From NCBI GenBank assembly GCA_019636375.1, contig JAHBXS010000002.1:85621-149620 (forward strand): 64,000 nt of DNA, read 5' to 3'. Of the stretch, positions 10,841-20,087 are shown in pieces. This DNA comes from Pirellulaceae bacterium. GTDB lineage: Bacteria; Planctomycetota; Planctomycetia; Pirellulales; Pirellulaceae. Within the stretch, counting starts at the first letter, position 1, and every line of letters begins with the position of its first letter. The notes under the pieces are model-generated. The model searched no databases. It was not told where the DNA came from and was given only the letters and a program-made list of their open reading frames with translations. The position numbers and the translations under genes are program-made.

Positions 10841-11485
10841 TTATTGGGGACTGATGAGACCAAAGCGGATGGCCTGGATTACGAGCCCTGCCGTAGAGTT
10901 GACTTGTAGAATTTTTTTGAGTGAAGCTTTGTGGTTTTCGGCGGTTCGTTTGGAGATAAACAGGACGCCCGCGACTTCTTTGGCTGAGTAACCCTCACCA
11001 AATAACCTCAGTACCTCTAATTGCCTAGCCGTCAGGTGCGGGACAGACTCGGAACTTTCAGTTATGGTTTGGTGAATCTCTTCCGTGTTTTTGGTAAGCT
11101 CGGGTGCGATGTAGCGTTGGCCATCCCTGACGAGCTGGAATGCGCGAAGCAGTTCGTCAAGCGGACTTTGCTTTAAAATCACCGCGGAAATTCCAGCGGC
11201 GATCGCGCGTGCTGCCCGGTCAGGATCGACATGCATTGTCAAGATTGCGAATTTAGTGGGGAGCCCGTGATGAAGAATTCTTCGCATGACTTTTAAACCC
11301 GACTCATGCCGCAAAAACAACTCCGTTGTGATGATTTCGGGTTGGAATTGTTCCGTAGACTCCCAGAGTTGTTGACCGTCTGCCATGATTCCGCGAATTT
11401 CGAACGTTGGCCCCAGCACCTGTTTTAGACCTTCAGCAATTAACGGGTGATCGTCAGCGACGAGGACTCTGGTACACTTCATCAT
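10841..11485 (-). CDS. NarL/FixJ-type response regulator with Glu at the phosphorylation site
   Basis: A 214-aa protein with an N-terminal receiver and a C-terminal LuxR-type helix-turn-helix (LTARQLEVLRLFGEGYSAKE, then SKRTAENHKAS). The receiver keeps the acidic pair D11-D12, T83 and K105. Compared with its paralogue at 29942-30580, where PDLIVVD places the acceptor at D53, this protein reads PEIITTE with E55 at that position. It therefore cannot be phosphorylated in the normal way and may mimic the active state. No kinase gene is adjacent. It lies between the broken AraC-type gene and the DUF1254-sulfatase run, so it may control either. Confidence 0.9.
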   Translation of the reverse strand: MMKCTRVLVADDHPLIAEGLKQVLGPTFEIRGIMADGQQLWESTEQFQPEIITTELFLRHESGLKVMRRILHHGLPTKFAILTMHVDPDRAARAIAAGISAVILKQSPLDELLRAFQLVRDGQRYIAPELTKNTEEIHQTITESSESVPHLTARQLEVLRLFGEGYSAKEVAGVLFISKRTAENHKASLKKILQVNSTAGLVIQAIRFGLISPQ

Positions 11486-11644
11486 GTTCGACGTTTAAAC
11501 CCGAATGGGGGACTAATGCTATATGGAACGGCGATCCAGCGAGCACGTCAACGCTGTTTTAGGACCCCCAAAACTCGCGTGAATCACGCGGTTGACGGGC
11601 CTGTAGTGATAAAAAGTCAGTTGTATCCCGCAAGAGTTTTCCGT

Positions 11645-11661
11645 CTACGTAGTTTCGGCCA
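11645..11661 (+). repeat. 17-nt direct repeat, copy 2, upstream of the response-regulator and AraC-type genes
   Basis: Partner of 10685-10701 (one mismatch). It lies in the gap between the divergent starts at 11485 (minus) and 11732 (plus), where an operator would be expected. Confidence 0.4.
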
Positions 11662-11731
11662 CTGCTGAAGGAAGTTAAACTGAATACGTTGCACGGCGTT
11701 TGCAAAACACTCTGTTTGGTGGGCTGAGAAA

Positions 11732-12655
11732 ATGACCTTGTTGACTTTCAAAGAGTACGAAGCTTTCACCGAGTCGATCGGAGAAGCCGCTTTGACGATG
11801 CGGCTCACAGCGATCGAAGAAAAGAAATGGACTATGCAATATGCCGCTGCCGGAACTCTGCGCCTGCAAAAAGGGTTTGAGGGAGGAGGCAGTATTGCTG
11901 AGGGGGCAACCATGACCGACGGTTGGGTTTTTTACCACCAAACTCTTCCAGTCCAAACGAACGGACAGAACGCCACGTCGAACGATATTTTCGCCGCTCC
12001 GCCTGGAACTGAATTTTGTTTGGCTTGCCATCGTCTCCACGAGTGGCTGACCATCTTTATCCCCACGCCTCTTTTGTTTTCGACTGAAGTGGATTTAGAG
12101 TTTGCTGCGTCTGCCAAGCCGCTGCTGCTAAAACCGCCGCCGCCGTGCACTGAGAAATTTACGGGGCTGGCTCACCGCTTTTTGACCATCGTCGAATCAT
12201 AACCTCAACTTTTGAGTTCTCCTGAAGCCTTGGACTCCTTTCAAAAGGAGTGTCTGGAAGCACTCAGAGAAGTCTTTGCCAAGAATCAAAATTCCACCAA
12301 CCGTCATTTCAATCGTTGGCGAAGCCAAGCGAAGTTGGCAGAGCAGTTAGCCCAAGGCGATTTTGATGAAGCGAGAACCGTTGCTGAATTGGCGTTAGAA
12401 AGTGGTGTTCCGGAACGTACGCTGCGAACCGCCTTTCAGCGTTACTATGGTCTTGCGCCCAACGAGTACTTGCGCGTAATCAGACTACATAGCGCCCAAC
12501 AACTCTTATTATCAAGTTGTCCAGACCAAACGACCGTCACGCAGGTCGCCTTCGAGTTAGGATTTTGGGATCTCGGAAGATTTGCCCAAGCCTATCGCAA
12601 ACTGTTCGGGGAACTTCCCTCGGCGACTTTGCGGAGGCCTGTAGGGAAGTCATAA
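11732..12655 (+). pseudogene. AraC-family regulator interrupted by an in-frame TAA
   Basis: Two stretches in the same frame, separated by one TAA at 12200-12202, together make an AraC-type protein of about 307 residues. The first 156 residues form a cupin-like sensing part. The second carries the double helix-turn-helix (VAELALESGVPERTLRTAF, then VTQVAFELGFWDLGRFAQAY). The codons around the stop read ES-stop-PQLLSSPEAL, so a single C-to-T change of CAA to TAA would explain it. The downstream part could be translated alone from TTG 12212, leaving a DNA-binding domain without its sensor. Confidence 0.8.
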
Positions 12656-12696
12656 ATGGGTAACCACAACAATATGGGGCGACCGTTTTCGAGTCC

Positions 12697-14259
12697 TTAG
12701 AGGATAATATTCAGCCGAATACCGGCAACAATTGCGTCGTCCCCGTCGGTCAACCCTCCCAACATTCCGCGTACCCATTGAATGTCGGGCGTTAACTCCA
12801 TCGAGGGCGTCAGTTTGTAGCGGTAGTACATTTCGATATTTTGGGCGTCGCGGGGACCAAATAGGGCTTGCGGAATCGGGCCAAACTCGGTGGAAGTGGC
12901 CGTGTAGGCATAGCCGATCCCAAACCGATCGCCTTTGCCGCGGCGGCTGAAGAGCGGACTATCGCCGCCAAACCCTGCGCTGACATGCCATGAGCCCCAG
13001 TTTGGGTTCCCTGACCCATCGTCGGCGATACTGGCTCGCCCGAAAAAGCCCCAGCCTTCTGTTTTGCCTTTGGCGTCGGAAGGACCGTAGGTTACCAAAT
13101 ATTGATCGAAGCCGTAGAAGATGGCGTATGACTCCGAGCGTTGAAGAAACTAAGGAGTTCCCGGTGGTGCTGGGGGGTACGGGTATTGTGGGGGAAGCGT
13201 CGCAAACGCCAAGTCAATCTGATCGACGTTCTTGTAAAAGCCGCCCAGGTGATGCTCGCCCGGCATGCCGTAGAAATTTGTATTGACCTTAACTTGGCCG
13301 AAGATCGTTGCGCCGTTTTCAAATAACGAACCGAAATCCATGAACTCTGTACTGCGATCCACCCCGTCCATCACGGAGAGGCTGATGTTACCCCAAGTCT
13401 GCGGCATCACTGCAGCGACAACAAACGTGGAAAATGGAATATTGGGAAACATCAGCGGACTGCCAATGAACGTCTGGTTCAGAAATTGGTCGCTACCATC
13501 CCCACCCGCAAAGATATTGTTGTCCGCAATCCCGATCGTCCGCGTCTTGCCAATGGATAAAATGAACTGCTCTGACAGGGGTTGCACGAACATAAAGTTT
13601 GTGAGAAATAGGCTTCCGCTGGCGTCCATATCAATGGGCATCATTGCATTGAAGACGGGCGCTGAGAAGGCACCGGTTTCCAGCGATACGTTTCCAAAAC
13701 GCCCCCAGACGTTCTCTGTCGTCACGATAAATTTACTGTGAGGCAGGCCGCCGAATTTGTCCAGGCTGACTAGGAAATCGTGCCGAGAATTCCCGGTGTA
13801 CTCGAACGTATCACCACCGGCAATACCGAGGGCAGCGAATTGGGGGGGAACAGGTGGATTGACTCCACCTCCGACGCCAAAGAAAAACTGAGTTAATCGC
13901 CCTCGGTAGACGATGCCGTTTTCTCGAAGCGCGGTTCGCCTTCCTCCCCAGTCACCCAAAAAATTGGGGCGGCAAAATAGGCCTTGGTTCGCAGCAGGTG
14001 ATTGCGGCGGTTGAGCAAAAGCAGATGCTTGGGCTTGATCAGAGATCGTGGCCGAAACTCCGGGTGAGTCCGCGTCCCGGCCGACTGCCTGCTCATTAGT
14101 TGCGGCGTCCCTGCCTTGCCCGCGTTCATACCCATATTCTTGAATCCAATCTGGTAAGTCCCCGGCTGGATAAGTCGTGTCTTGCCCAGAAGCCGATCCA
14201 AGCCCCCATAGGCCGATCAGAAAAAGCGTAAGCCAGTTGGCCGAAGTTGAACGGGTCAT
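12697..14259 (-). pseudogene. OprB-like carbohydrate porin interrupted by an in-frame TAG
   Basis: A porin of about 520 codons with a signal peptide (about residues 1-25) and the OprB hallmark FLGDWGGRRTALRENGI near residues 99-115. The frame is open through PPGTP, meets TAG at 13150-13152, and continues without shift into FLQRSESYAIFYGFDQYLV and the rest of the barrel (GWGFFGRASIADD, final LNIIL). This is one nonsense codon, not a frameshift. Family members are outer-membrane channels for sugars. The truncated form would lack the last third of the barrel and probably not assemble. Confidence 0.82.
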
Positions 14260-14909
14260 AGTTCATCTGTCCTTGAAACGGTTGGGAACTTGAATATGAG
14301 TGAAACATCGGCGGGATGCGCCCAGGCTGATGGTCATCTTTTGATAACGTTCATGGTCGCGTCCATCTGGAAGCCACTGAGAAGATCTCAGATGTTGGCC
14401 CCCACTCATTGCCGACGATCGGAGATTTTTGGAGAATTCCATCTACGGTCCCGCCCGTTGGGGACCTTTTCGTCTCCGGCAAAACAATCGTGACTTTCCG
14501 CAAAACTCTGTGATTTTGTATCGGTTATCACACTCGCCCGGATTAAAGATATCGAGGATTCAGGGCAAAACTGCGATTTTTACTCAAGCTCTGCCGCATT
14601 TGTTTCTTCACACTTCAAATGCCAACGTTTGATTATCCCCGCGTGGTACGGGAACAGGGTTTCAAATCTGATCGCCTCCGAGTTGTTTTTTGCGGCGTTT
14701 TATGTGCTACTCCAATTCTGGAAGGGACCCGCAAACGGGCTGAGTATTTTTGCTTACTTGTGTAGCCCGTTACTAGGGAAGATACTCAACAATTCAAAAC
14801 CGACTCGGGAGTGGTTTTGCAGTCAGCAGCGAGCTAGCCCTTCAGTCGCACGGCTAAGTCTTTTCACTTGCTGACGGATTTCATGTCCAACTACTGATAA
14901 GGAAAAAAA
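14260..14909. other. Long intergenic region upstream of the third sulfatase
   Basis: 650 bases between divergent genes (porin start at 14259 and sulfatase start at 14910). Small plus-strand frames (for example 14629-14874) have neither domain nor ribosome-binding site. It probably contains both promoters; I could not pick out convincing -35/-10 boxes. Confidence 0.4.
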
Positions 14910-16523
14910 ATGCTTACGAACAAATTTGTTTTCCGTCTTGACCATTTAAAATGGCTGCGGATCATGGCCATGGCAATTCTGTGTGGATTGTTATTGCCGA
15001 TGGCGGAGGGAATGGCTCAAAGCAAAAAGAAGCCCAATATCCTAGTGATTTGGGGGGATGATGTCGGGGTTCACAACATCAGTGCTTACAACCACGGCAT
15101 TATGGGATATAAAACTCCCAACATCGATCGCATCGCTCGCGAAGGTGCAATGTTTACTGACGCCTATGCTCAACAAAGTTGCACGGCGGGTCGAGCATCA
15201 TTCATTTTAGGACAACATCCCTTCCGCACGGGCTTGCTCACGATTGGAATGCCTGGAAGTGATCACGGTGCACCCGATTGGGCGCCAACCATCGCCGACC
15301 TGCTGAAAGAGCAGGGCTATACTTCGGGCCAGTTTGGAAAGAACCATTTGGGGGATCGTGACAAGCACCTCCCTACGGCCCACGGGTTTGACGAGTTCTT
15401 CGGCAATTTGTATCACCTAAATGCGGAAGAGGAACCAGAAACTTACTACTACCCCAAAGACCCAGAGTTTCGCAAACGCTTTGGGCCACGCGGAGTCATT
15501 CGTTCTTACTCCGATGGGCGGATTCAAGACACAGGACCGCTGAATCGAAAACGCATGGAGACCGCCGACGAAGAGTTCGCTGGTGCTGCATTGGACTTCA
15601 TCGAGCGAGCGCACAAAGCCGACAAGCCGTTCTTTGTGTGGATGAGCACGACGCGGATGCACGTTTGGACCCGTTTGAAAAAAGAAGCCGAAGGCCGCAC
15701 AGGAATTGGACTCTATCCCGATGGAATGGTCGAGCATGACGACCATGTTGGTTTGTTCTTGGACAAACTGAAAGAACTAGGAATCGATGATAACACGATT
15801 GTGGTCTACAGCACCGATAACGGTGCCGAGACAGGCAGTTGGCCTGATGGTGGGATTACCCCATTCCATGGCGAAAAAGGCACGACTTGGGAGGGAGGCT
15901 TCCGTGTGCCTCAAGTCGTTCGCTGGCCCGGCGTCATCAAACCGGGAACGATTTACAACGAGATCATTTCTCACGAAGACTGGCTGCCGACGTTTTTGCA
16001 TGCTGCCGGCGTGCCTAATGTCGTCGAGAAAGTCAAGCAAGGCTATCAAGCCAACGGTAAGACTTGGAAGGCGCACTTGGATGGACATGATTTCTTGCCG
16101 TTCTTCAAGGGCGAAGTCGAGAAATCACCCCGCGATACGATCTATTATTTCGGACAAGGCGGGGAACTGAATGCGGTTCGTTGGAATAACTGGAAAGTCC
16201 ACTTTGCTATCGTCAAGGGAAACATCGCGACTGGGGAACGGATCGTTCCGAACTGGCCGGTTATTCATAACTTGCGAGCTGATCCCTATGAGATCATGCA
16301 TGAGCATGGTGAGATGGGGTATCTGCGGTGGTATGCCGACAACATGTGGTTGTTTGTGCCGATTCAAGAAAAGCTCAAAGAGTTCTTTGCGTCGCTTCCA
16401 CAGTACCCGTTCCAAGAGGGCGCCAGCCTGACGGCGGGTAACATCAACTACAACTCTTTGAAGGCGCGGGGCGCCATGGAGATGTTGAAAAAGCTGGAAG
16501 AGAATCTTCCGGTCGGTCGATAG
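14910..16523 (+). CDS. Arylsulfatase, CTAGR type, exported, intact
   Basis: A 537-aa sulfatase with an N-terminal signal or anchor segment (about residues 14-36). Metal Asp are D50-D51 in VIWGDDVG, C91 in CTAGR (R95) is the formylglycine precursor, and QFGKNHLGD and YSTDNGAE are further sulfatase motifs. It lacks the extra C-terminal domain of the 3970-6429 and 6467-8879 enzymes and is instead closely similar to 22805-24430 (shared FGNLYHLNAEEEPE). AAGGA precedes the ATG. It is followed by a good rho-independent terminator, so it is probably transcribed alone. Confidence 0.95.
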   Translation: MLTNKFVFRLDHLKWLRIMAMAILCGLLLPMAEGMAQSKKKPNILVIWGDDVGVHNISAYNHGIMGYKTPNIDRIAREGAMFTDAYAQQSCTAGRASFILGQHPFRTGLLTIGMPGSDHGAPDWAPTIADLLKEQGYTSGQFGKNHLGDRDKHLPTAHGFDEFFGNLYHLNAEEEPETYYYPKDPEFRKRFGPRGVIRSYSDGRIQDTGPLNRKRMETADEEFAGAALDFIERAHKADKPFFVWMSTTRMHVWTRLKKEAEGRTGIGLYPDGMVEHDDHVGLFLDKLKELGIDDNTIVVYSTDNGAETGSWPDGGITPFHGEKGTTWEGGFRVPQVVRWPGVIKPGTIYNEIISHEDWLPTFLHAAGVPNVVEKVKQGYQANGKTWKAHLDGHDFLPFFKGEVEKSPRDTIYYFGQGGELNAVRWNNWKVHFAIVKGNIATGERIVPNWPVIHNLRADPYEIMHEHGEMGYLRWYADNMWLFVPIQEKLKEFFASLPQYPFQEGASLTAGNINYNSLKARGAMEMLKKLEENLPVGR

Positions 16524-16547
16524 TTCTAACGAACTAAAGTGATCTTG

Positions 16548-16577
16548 AGCCCCGTCAGATTTTGGCGGGGCTTTTTT
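16548..16577 (+). terminator. Rho-independent terminator after the third sulfatase
   Basis: AGCCCCG at 16548-16554 pairs with CGGGGCT at 16566-16572 across an 11-nt loop, followed by a T tract. Confidence 0.85.
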
Positions 16578-16615
16578 GTGCATGAACATCCAAACTGGGT
16601 TACGGAAATCTAGCA

Positions 16616-18034
16616 ATGGCCAAAAAACCGACTCTTGTAACGCCACATCTCGCGCATTTTCGCGCGCCACCACGGGATCGCTACGACGAGGGGAGAGCCC
16701 GGCGAGAAGCGGTTCCCCTCGAATGTCACGCCGAGGCCGCTAACGGCTCCAGTCGAAAGGATCCGCTTCAAATTCTCCAGCAACAGAATCTCGATCAAGG
16801 TCGTGTCGAGGAGTTGATCCCTTTGCGTTTTGGACGGATGAGCCTGAGTCCTTTCACGTATCTGCGAGGGGCGGCGGCGGTCCAGGCCAGCGATTTGGCA
16901 TCCGGTCCAAGAACCGATTTGTGGGTCGAGTTGTGCGGCGATGCTCACCTCGGCAATTTTCGTTGGTTCCTTTCACCAGAGCGAAAACTGGTCTTTGATC
17001 TCAATGATTTTGATGAGACTCTTCCCGGCCCATTTGAGTGGGACGTCAAACGGTTGGCTGCCAGCGTCATGGTCGCCGCACGCATCAACGGATTTCCCAA
17101 AAAGAAATGTCACGCCGCCACCCGAGCGGCCCTCCAGCATTATCGCGAGGCCATGATCACCGCTTCAGAACTAAGTCCTTTGGACCTTTTCTATTATCGA
17201 TTCCGAGCCGATGAGGCATTGAAGAAGGTGGCGCGACAAGGTGCCAAACATCGTCGATGGAAAGAAAACATCCTTGCCAAAGCGGCTCGCAAAAATAGTA
17301 TGCGCGCTTTGAATGATTTGACGGAAGTGGTTGATGGGCATCGCATGATAATCGCCGATCCACCCCGAACATTGCGGATTGACGAAGAACTGGCGACGCG
17401 ACAACTGGAAGAAATCACCCAGTTTTTTGAGTCCTACAAGCAGAGCCTTCCCTTGGATCGTCGAGTTCTCCTCGATCAATTTTGGTTGGTTGATGTCGCC
17501 AGAAAAGTGGTCGGGGTCGGGAGCGTTGGTACGCGTTGCCTAATCGTCCTGTTGGAGTCGAACGACGGGACCCCTTTGTTTCTCCAGTTCAAGCAGGCCA
17601 CTAAGTCGGTTCTCGAACAATATCTTGGCCCTAGTGCCTTTGAGCAATCCGGCCAGCGAGTCGTCGAGGGGCAGCGTTTAATCCAAGCGACCAGCGACAT
17701 GTTTTTGGGGTGGTCGCGATGGCAGGCCAACGACGGCCAGCCTGTCGACTTCTATTTCCGTCAACTTTGGGATGGCAAAGGCAAAATTTGTGTCGAGGAA
17801 TTAAGCCCCTCGCGATTGGCGATTTTCGCGGGACTCTGCGGGAAGACATTGGCTTACGCTCACGCTCGCTCGGGAGACCCGATGATGATCCGAGGGTACA
17901 TTGGCGAGGATGAGGGCTTTGACGACCTGTTGATTGAGTATGCGGATCGTTATGCGGATCGCACATGGGCGGACCACACCCAACTCGATGAAGCGATTCG
18001 AGACGGTAGCATTGAAGCGATTCGAGATCTTTAG
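16616..18034 (+). CDS. DUF2252 family protein
   Basis: A 472-aa cytosolic protein. Family hallmarks are CGDAHLGNF near residue 108 and FDLNDFDET near residue 126, with an N-terminal PLRFGRMSLSPFTYLRGAA. DUF2252 proteins look like distant relatives of aminoglycoside-phosphotransferase/kinase folds, but no activity is established. The ATG lies 38 nt beyond a terminator, so the gene has its own promoter. The IS256 element inserted 155 nt after its stop. Confidence 0.9.
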   Translation: MAKKPTLVTPHLAHFRAPPRDRYDEGRARREAVPLECHAEAANGSSRKDPLQILQQQNLDQGRVEELIPLRFGRMSLSPFTYLRGAAAVQASDLASGPRTDLWVELCGDAHLGNFRWFLSPERKLVFDLNDFDETLPGPFEWDVKRLAASVMVAARINGFPKKKCHAATRAALQHYREAMITASELSPLDLFYYRFRADEALKKVARQGAKHRRWKENILAKAARKNSMRALNDLTEVVDGHRMIIADPPRTLRIDEELATRQLEEITQFFESYKQSLPLDRRVLLDQFWLVDVARKVVGVGSVGTRCLIVLLESNDGTPLFLQFKQATKSVLEQYLGPSAFEQSGQRVVEGQRLIQATSDMFLGWSRWQANDGQPVDFYFRQLWDGKGKICVEELSPSRLAIFAGLCGKTLAYAHARSGDPMMIRGYIGEDEGFDDLLIEYADRYADRTWADHTQLDEAIRDGSIEAIRDL

Positions 18035-18189
18035 GCAACGCAATCTGTTCAAAGAATCTCTCGGGTCAAAAAATCCACAGGCACATAGGGAAACAATGGT
18101 AGGTCAGGCTTGTGACTGCCACTTATTAAGATGTTCGTATTTTAGGGTAGGGGAAGCGCTGGTAGGCAGGTCCCTTACTCCCAGCTTAA

Positions 18190-18197
18190 CAATCAAA
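18190..18197 (+). repeat. Target-site duplication, left copy, of the IS256 element
   Basis: CAATCAAA here is repeated exactly at 19634-19641, immediately outside the two inverted ends. Eight bp is the usual duplication length for IS256-family elements. Confidence 0.88.
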
Positions 18198-19633
18198 GGG
18201 CCTGTAAATAATTTTGTGTCAGGCGGTTGATTTGATGATTTGATTAGTCTGTTAGTTTGGGCATCCGTTCTTCAAACATGATGGCGAAATGGTTTAGTGC
18301 TTGTTTCCAGTGGTGGATAGGCATCGTCCATTTTCGGGACGCCTCGTGAATTGCCATATACACCAGTTTCAAGGCTGATTCTTCGTTGGGATAAATCTTG
18401 CGATTGCGAGTAAACTTGCGAATCACGCTGTTGACCGACTCGATCGCGTTGGTCGTGTAAATGGCTTTGCGGATCGCCGGGGGATAGTCAAACAACGTGA
18501 TGATATCCGTCCACTTGGCACGCCACATCTTTGAAATCGTCGGATACTTGTCGTCCCAAGCTTGAGCGAATTCTTCTAAAGACGCTTCCGCTTCGGCCAC
18601 CGTTGCCGATTGATAGATTTTCTTGAGACCCTTCGCCACTGCTTTGCTGTCTTCGGTGCTGACGTAACGCAACGCAGCTCGAACCAGGTGCACAATGCAG
18701 AGCTGAACTTGACAATCGGGATAGGCCGCGTGAACGGCCTCGGCGAATCCCGAGAGGCCATCAATGCACGCCACGAAGATATCGCTCAAGCCCCGATTGC
18801 GAAGATCCGTCAAACAGGACAACCAGAACTTGGCACCTTCGTTTTCGCTCAGCCACAGTCCCAGCAGTTCTTTGCGTCCTTGTAAATTGACGCCCAAAGC
18901 CACATAAATCGTGTGTTTGGTGACCCGGCCATTGGTACCACGGACATGAACGACGATGCCGTCGAAATACACAATCGGCCATACCGCTTCCAGCGGTCGG
19001 GTTCGCCAAGCCGAAACTTCTGTATCCAGATCGCTGGTGATTTCTGAGACCAGTGTAGGTGAAATGTCCACACCATAGAGGTCGCGCACGATCTCCTGGA
19101 TGTCGCGAGTGGTCATGCCTTTGGCGTACAAGGCCAGTATCTTTTCATCGAAACCTTCCACGCGACGCTGGTGCTTGCCGATCAGTTGCGGCTCGAATGT
19201 GCCGTTACGATCACGGGGAGTTTCCAGCGGAATTTCGCCTAGTTCGCTTTGAACCTTTTTGCACGATCGACCGTTACGACGATTAGGAGTACGATTCTTT
19301 ACCGACTGTGATTTCGAGCGGGCAGACCGTTTTTCGGCGCTCGGTGCAATGTCAGGTGCCTCCGTCGAATCCCCATCTTCACGAGGATTGTCGATGTCGA
19401 CTCGTCCCAAGTGAACGTCCATTTCCGTATCAAGCATTCGCTCCATTGCCGACTTCATCATCAATCTCATCAGCGAATTGAGATCGCCAACCGTCTTTGC
19501 CTGACGGGCAAATTCGCCGGCAAGTCGTTCTGCTTCACCTTTTAAAGACGCATCCATGCTTCGATTCTCCTGTAAATTGAAACTGTCAAAAATACTAACT
19601 TTTGCTAGCTGACACAAGTTTCATTACAGGCCC
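18198..19633 (-). mobile_element. Complete IS256-family insertion sequence, 1436 bp
   Basis: The element is bounded by imperfect 25-bp inverted repeats at 18198-18222 and 19609-19633 (21 of 25 matching, both beginning GGGCCTGTAA when read inward). It carries one intact transposase gene and is flanked by an 8-bp direct repeat. All parts are present, so it is likely a recent insertion able to move. The right end lies about 19 bp upstream of the membrane-protein gene at 19653 and has replaced that gene's upstream region. Confidence 0.93.
18244..19557 (-). CDS. IS256-family transposase, intact
   Basis: A 437-aa DDE transposase (mutator-type superfamily). The likely catalytic residues are D199 (VYFDG), D266 (ACIDGLSGF) and E373 (TNAIESVNS), with the usual CQVQLCIVH and KAIYTTN motifs. 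The start at 19557 is chosen because AGGAGAA lies a few bases upstream; an earlier in-frame ATG at 19617 would fall in the inverted repeat. A Ser/Lys/Arg-rich stretch (about 70-105) separates the N-terminal domain from the catalytic core. No frameshift or premature stop. Confidence 0.95.
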   Translation of the reverse strand: MDASLKGEAERLAGEFARQAKTVGDLNSLMRLMMKSAMERMLDTEMDVHLGRVDIDNPREDGDSTEAPDIAPSAEKRSARSKSQSVKNRTPNRRNGRSCKKVQSELGEIPLETPRDRNGTFEPQLIGKHQRRVEGFDEKILALYAKGMTTRDIQEIVRDLYGVDISPTLVSEITSDLDTEVSAWRTRPLEAVWPIVYFDGIVVHVRGTNGRVTKHTIYVALGVNLQGRKELLGLWLSENEGAKFWLSCLTDLRNRGLSDIFVACIDGLSGFAEAVHAAYPDCQVQLCIVHLVRAALRYVSTEDSKAVAKGLKKIYQSATVAEAEASLEEFAQAWDDKYPTISKMWRAKWTDIITLFDYPPAIRKAIYTTNAIESVNSVIRKFTRNRKIYPNEESALKLVYMAIHEASRKWTMPIHHWKQALNHFAIMFEERMPKLTD

Positions 19634-19641
19634 CAATCAAA
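19634..19641 (+). repeat. Target-site duplication, right copy, of the IS256 element
   Basis: Exact copy of CAATCAAA at 18190-18197, directly after the right inverted repeat and only 11 bp before the likely ATG of the next gene. Confidence 0.88.
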
Positions 19642-19652
19642 ATGAATTTTTT

Positions 19653-20087
19653 ATGTCACCGACAACTCGACCGCTCGCCGGATTTTTCGCTCAGACCGTA
19701 AAGCCTTTTTTTCTGGTCACTGGAGCAGGAACGGCACTGATTGGCCTGTATGCTTTTTGGCCGTCTTGGGCGATGCCCAATGTCGCACGCTTGCCTTACC
19801 TGCAAGAGTACACGATTATCATCCAGCACTGGGGAATCATGGTCTGCTTGATGGGTTTGGCCATGATGGGGGCTGCGGTGGTGCCGCAATGGCGGTTCCC
19901 CATTTTTTTGTACAGTGCCATCGAGAAAGCCTTTATGGTTTGGCTTGTTATCTCTAACGCACAGCAGCCGTTTGTGAGTGGCTTTTGGATTCCCTTTGCC
20001 CTCGATTCGACGGTCGTGCTCTACACCATCGGCTATTTTTTTGCATGTGGATTTGGTCAATCAACCCATCTGCCGTTCGACACTTAG
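19653..20087 (+). CDS. Four-helix membrane protein of unknown function
   Basis: A 144-aa protein with four predicted membrane segments: VTGAGTALIGLYAFW, the region around HWGIMVCLMGLAMMG, the one around EKAFMVWLV, and a last one around STVVLYTIGYFFACG. I do not recognise a named family, but the QEYTIIIQHWGIM and IEKAFMVWLVI stretches look well conserved. No ribosome-binding site is visible before ATG 19653, and the upstream region is now the IS256 element, so expression may depend on outward transcription from it or be lost. An in-frame start inside the element (19602) is unlikely. Confidence 0.65.
   Translation: MSPTTRPLAGFFAQTVKPFFLVTGAGTALIGLYAFWPSWAMPNVARLPYLQEYTIIIQHWGIMVCLMGLAMMGAAVVPQWRFPIFLYSAIEKAFMVWLVISNAQQPFVSGFWIPFALDSTVVLYTIGYFFACGFGQSTHLPFDT

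Noticed and set aside
12200..13152. Stop-codon reassignment or general readthrough explaining the TAA and TAG
   Set aside because: Two different stop codons are involved, and other genes in the window use all three as normal stops.
14629..14874. 81-codon frame with a hydrophobic start
   Set aside because: No ribosome-binding site, no family resemblance, and unusual composition compared with neighbouring genes.
18035..18189. A disrupted gene at the IS256 insertion point
   Set aside because: Joining the flanks at the 8-bp duplication gives no longer reading frame; the element appears to have landed in intergenic DNA just before the next gene.
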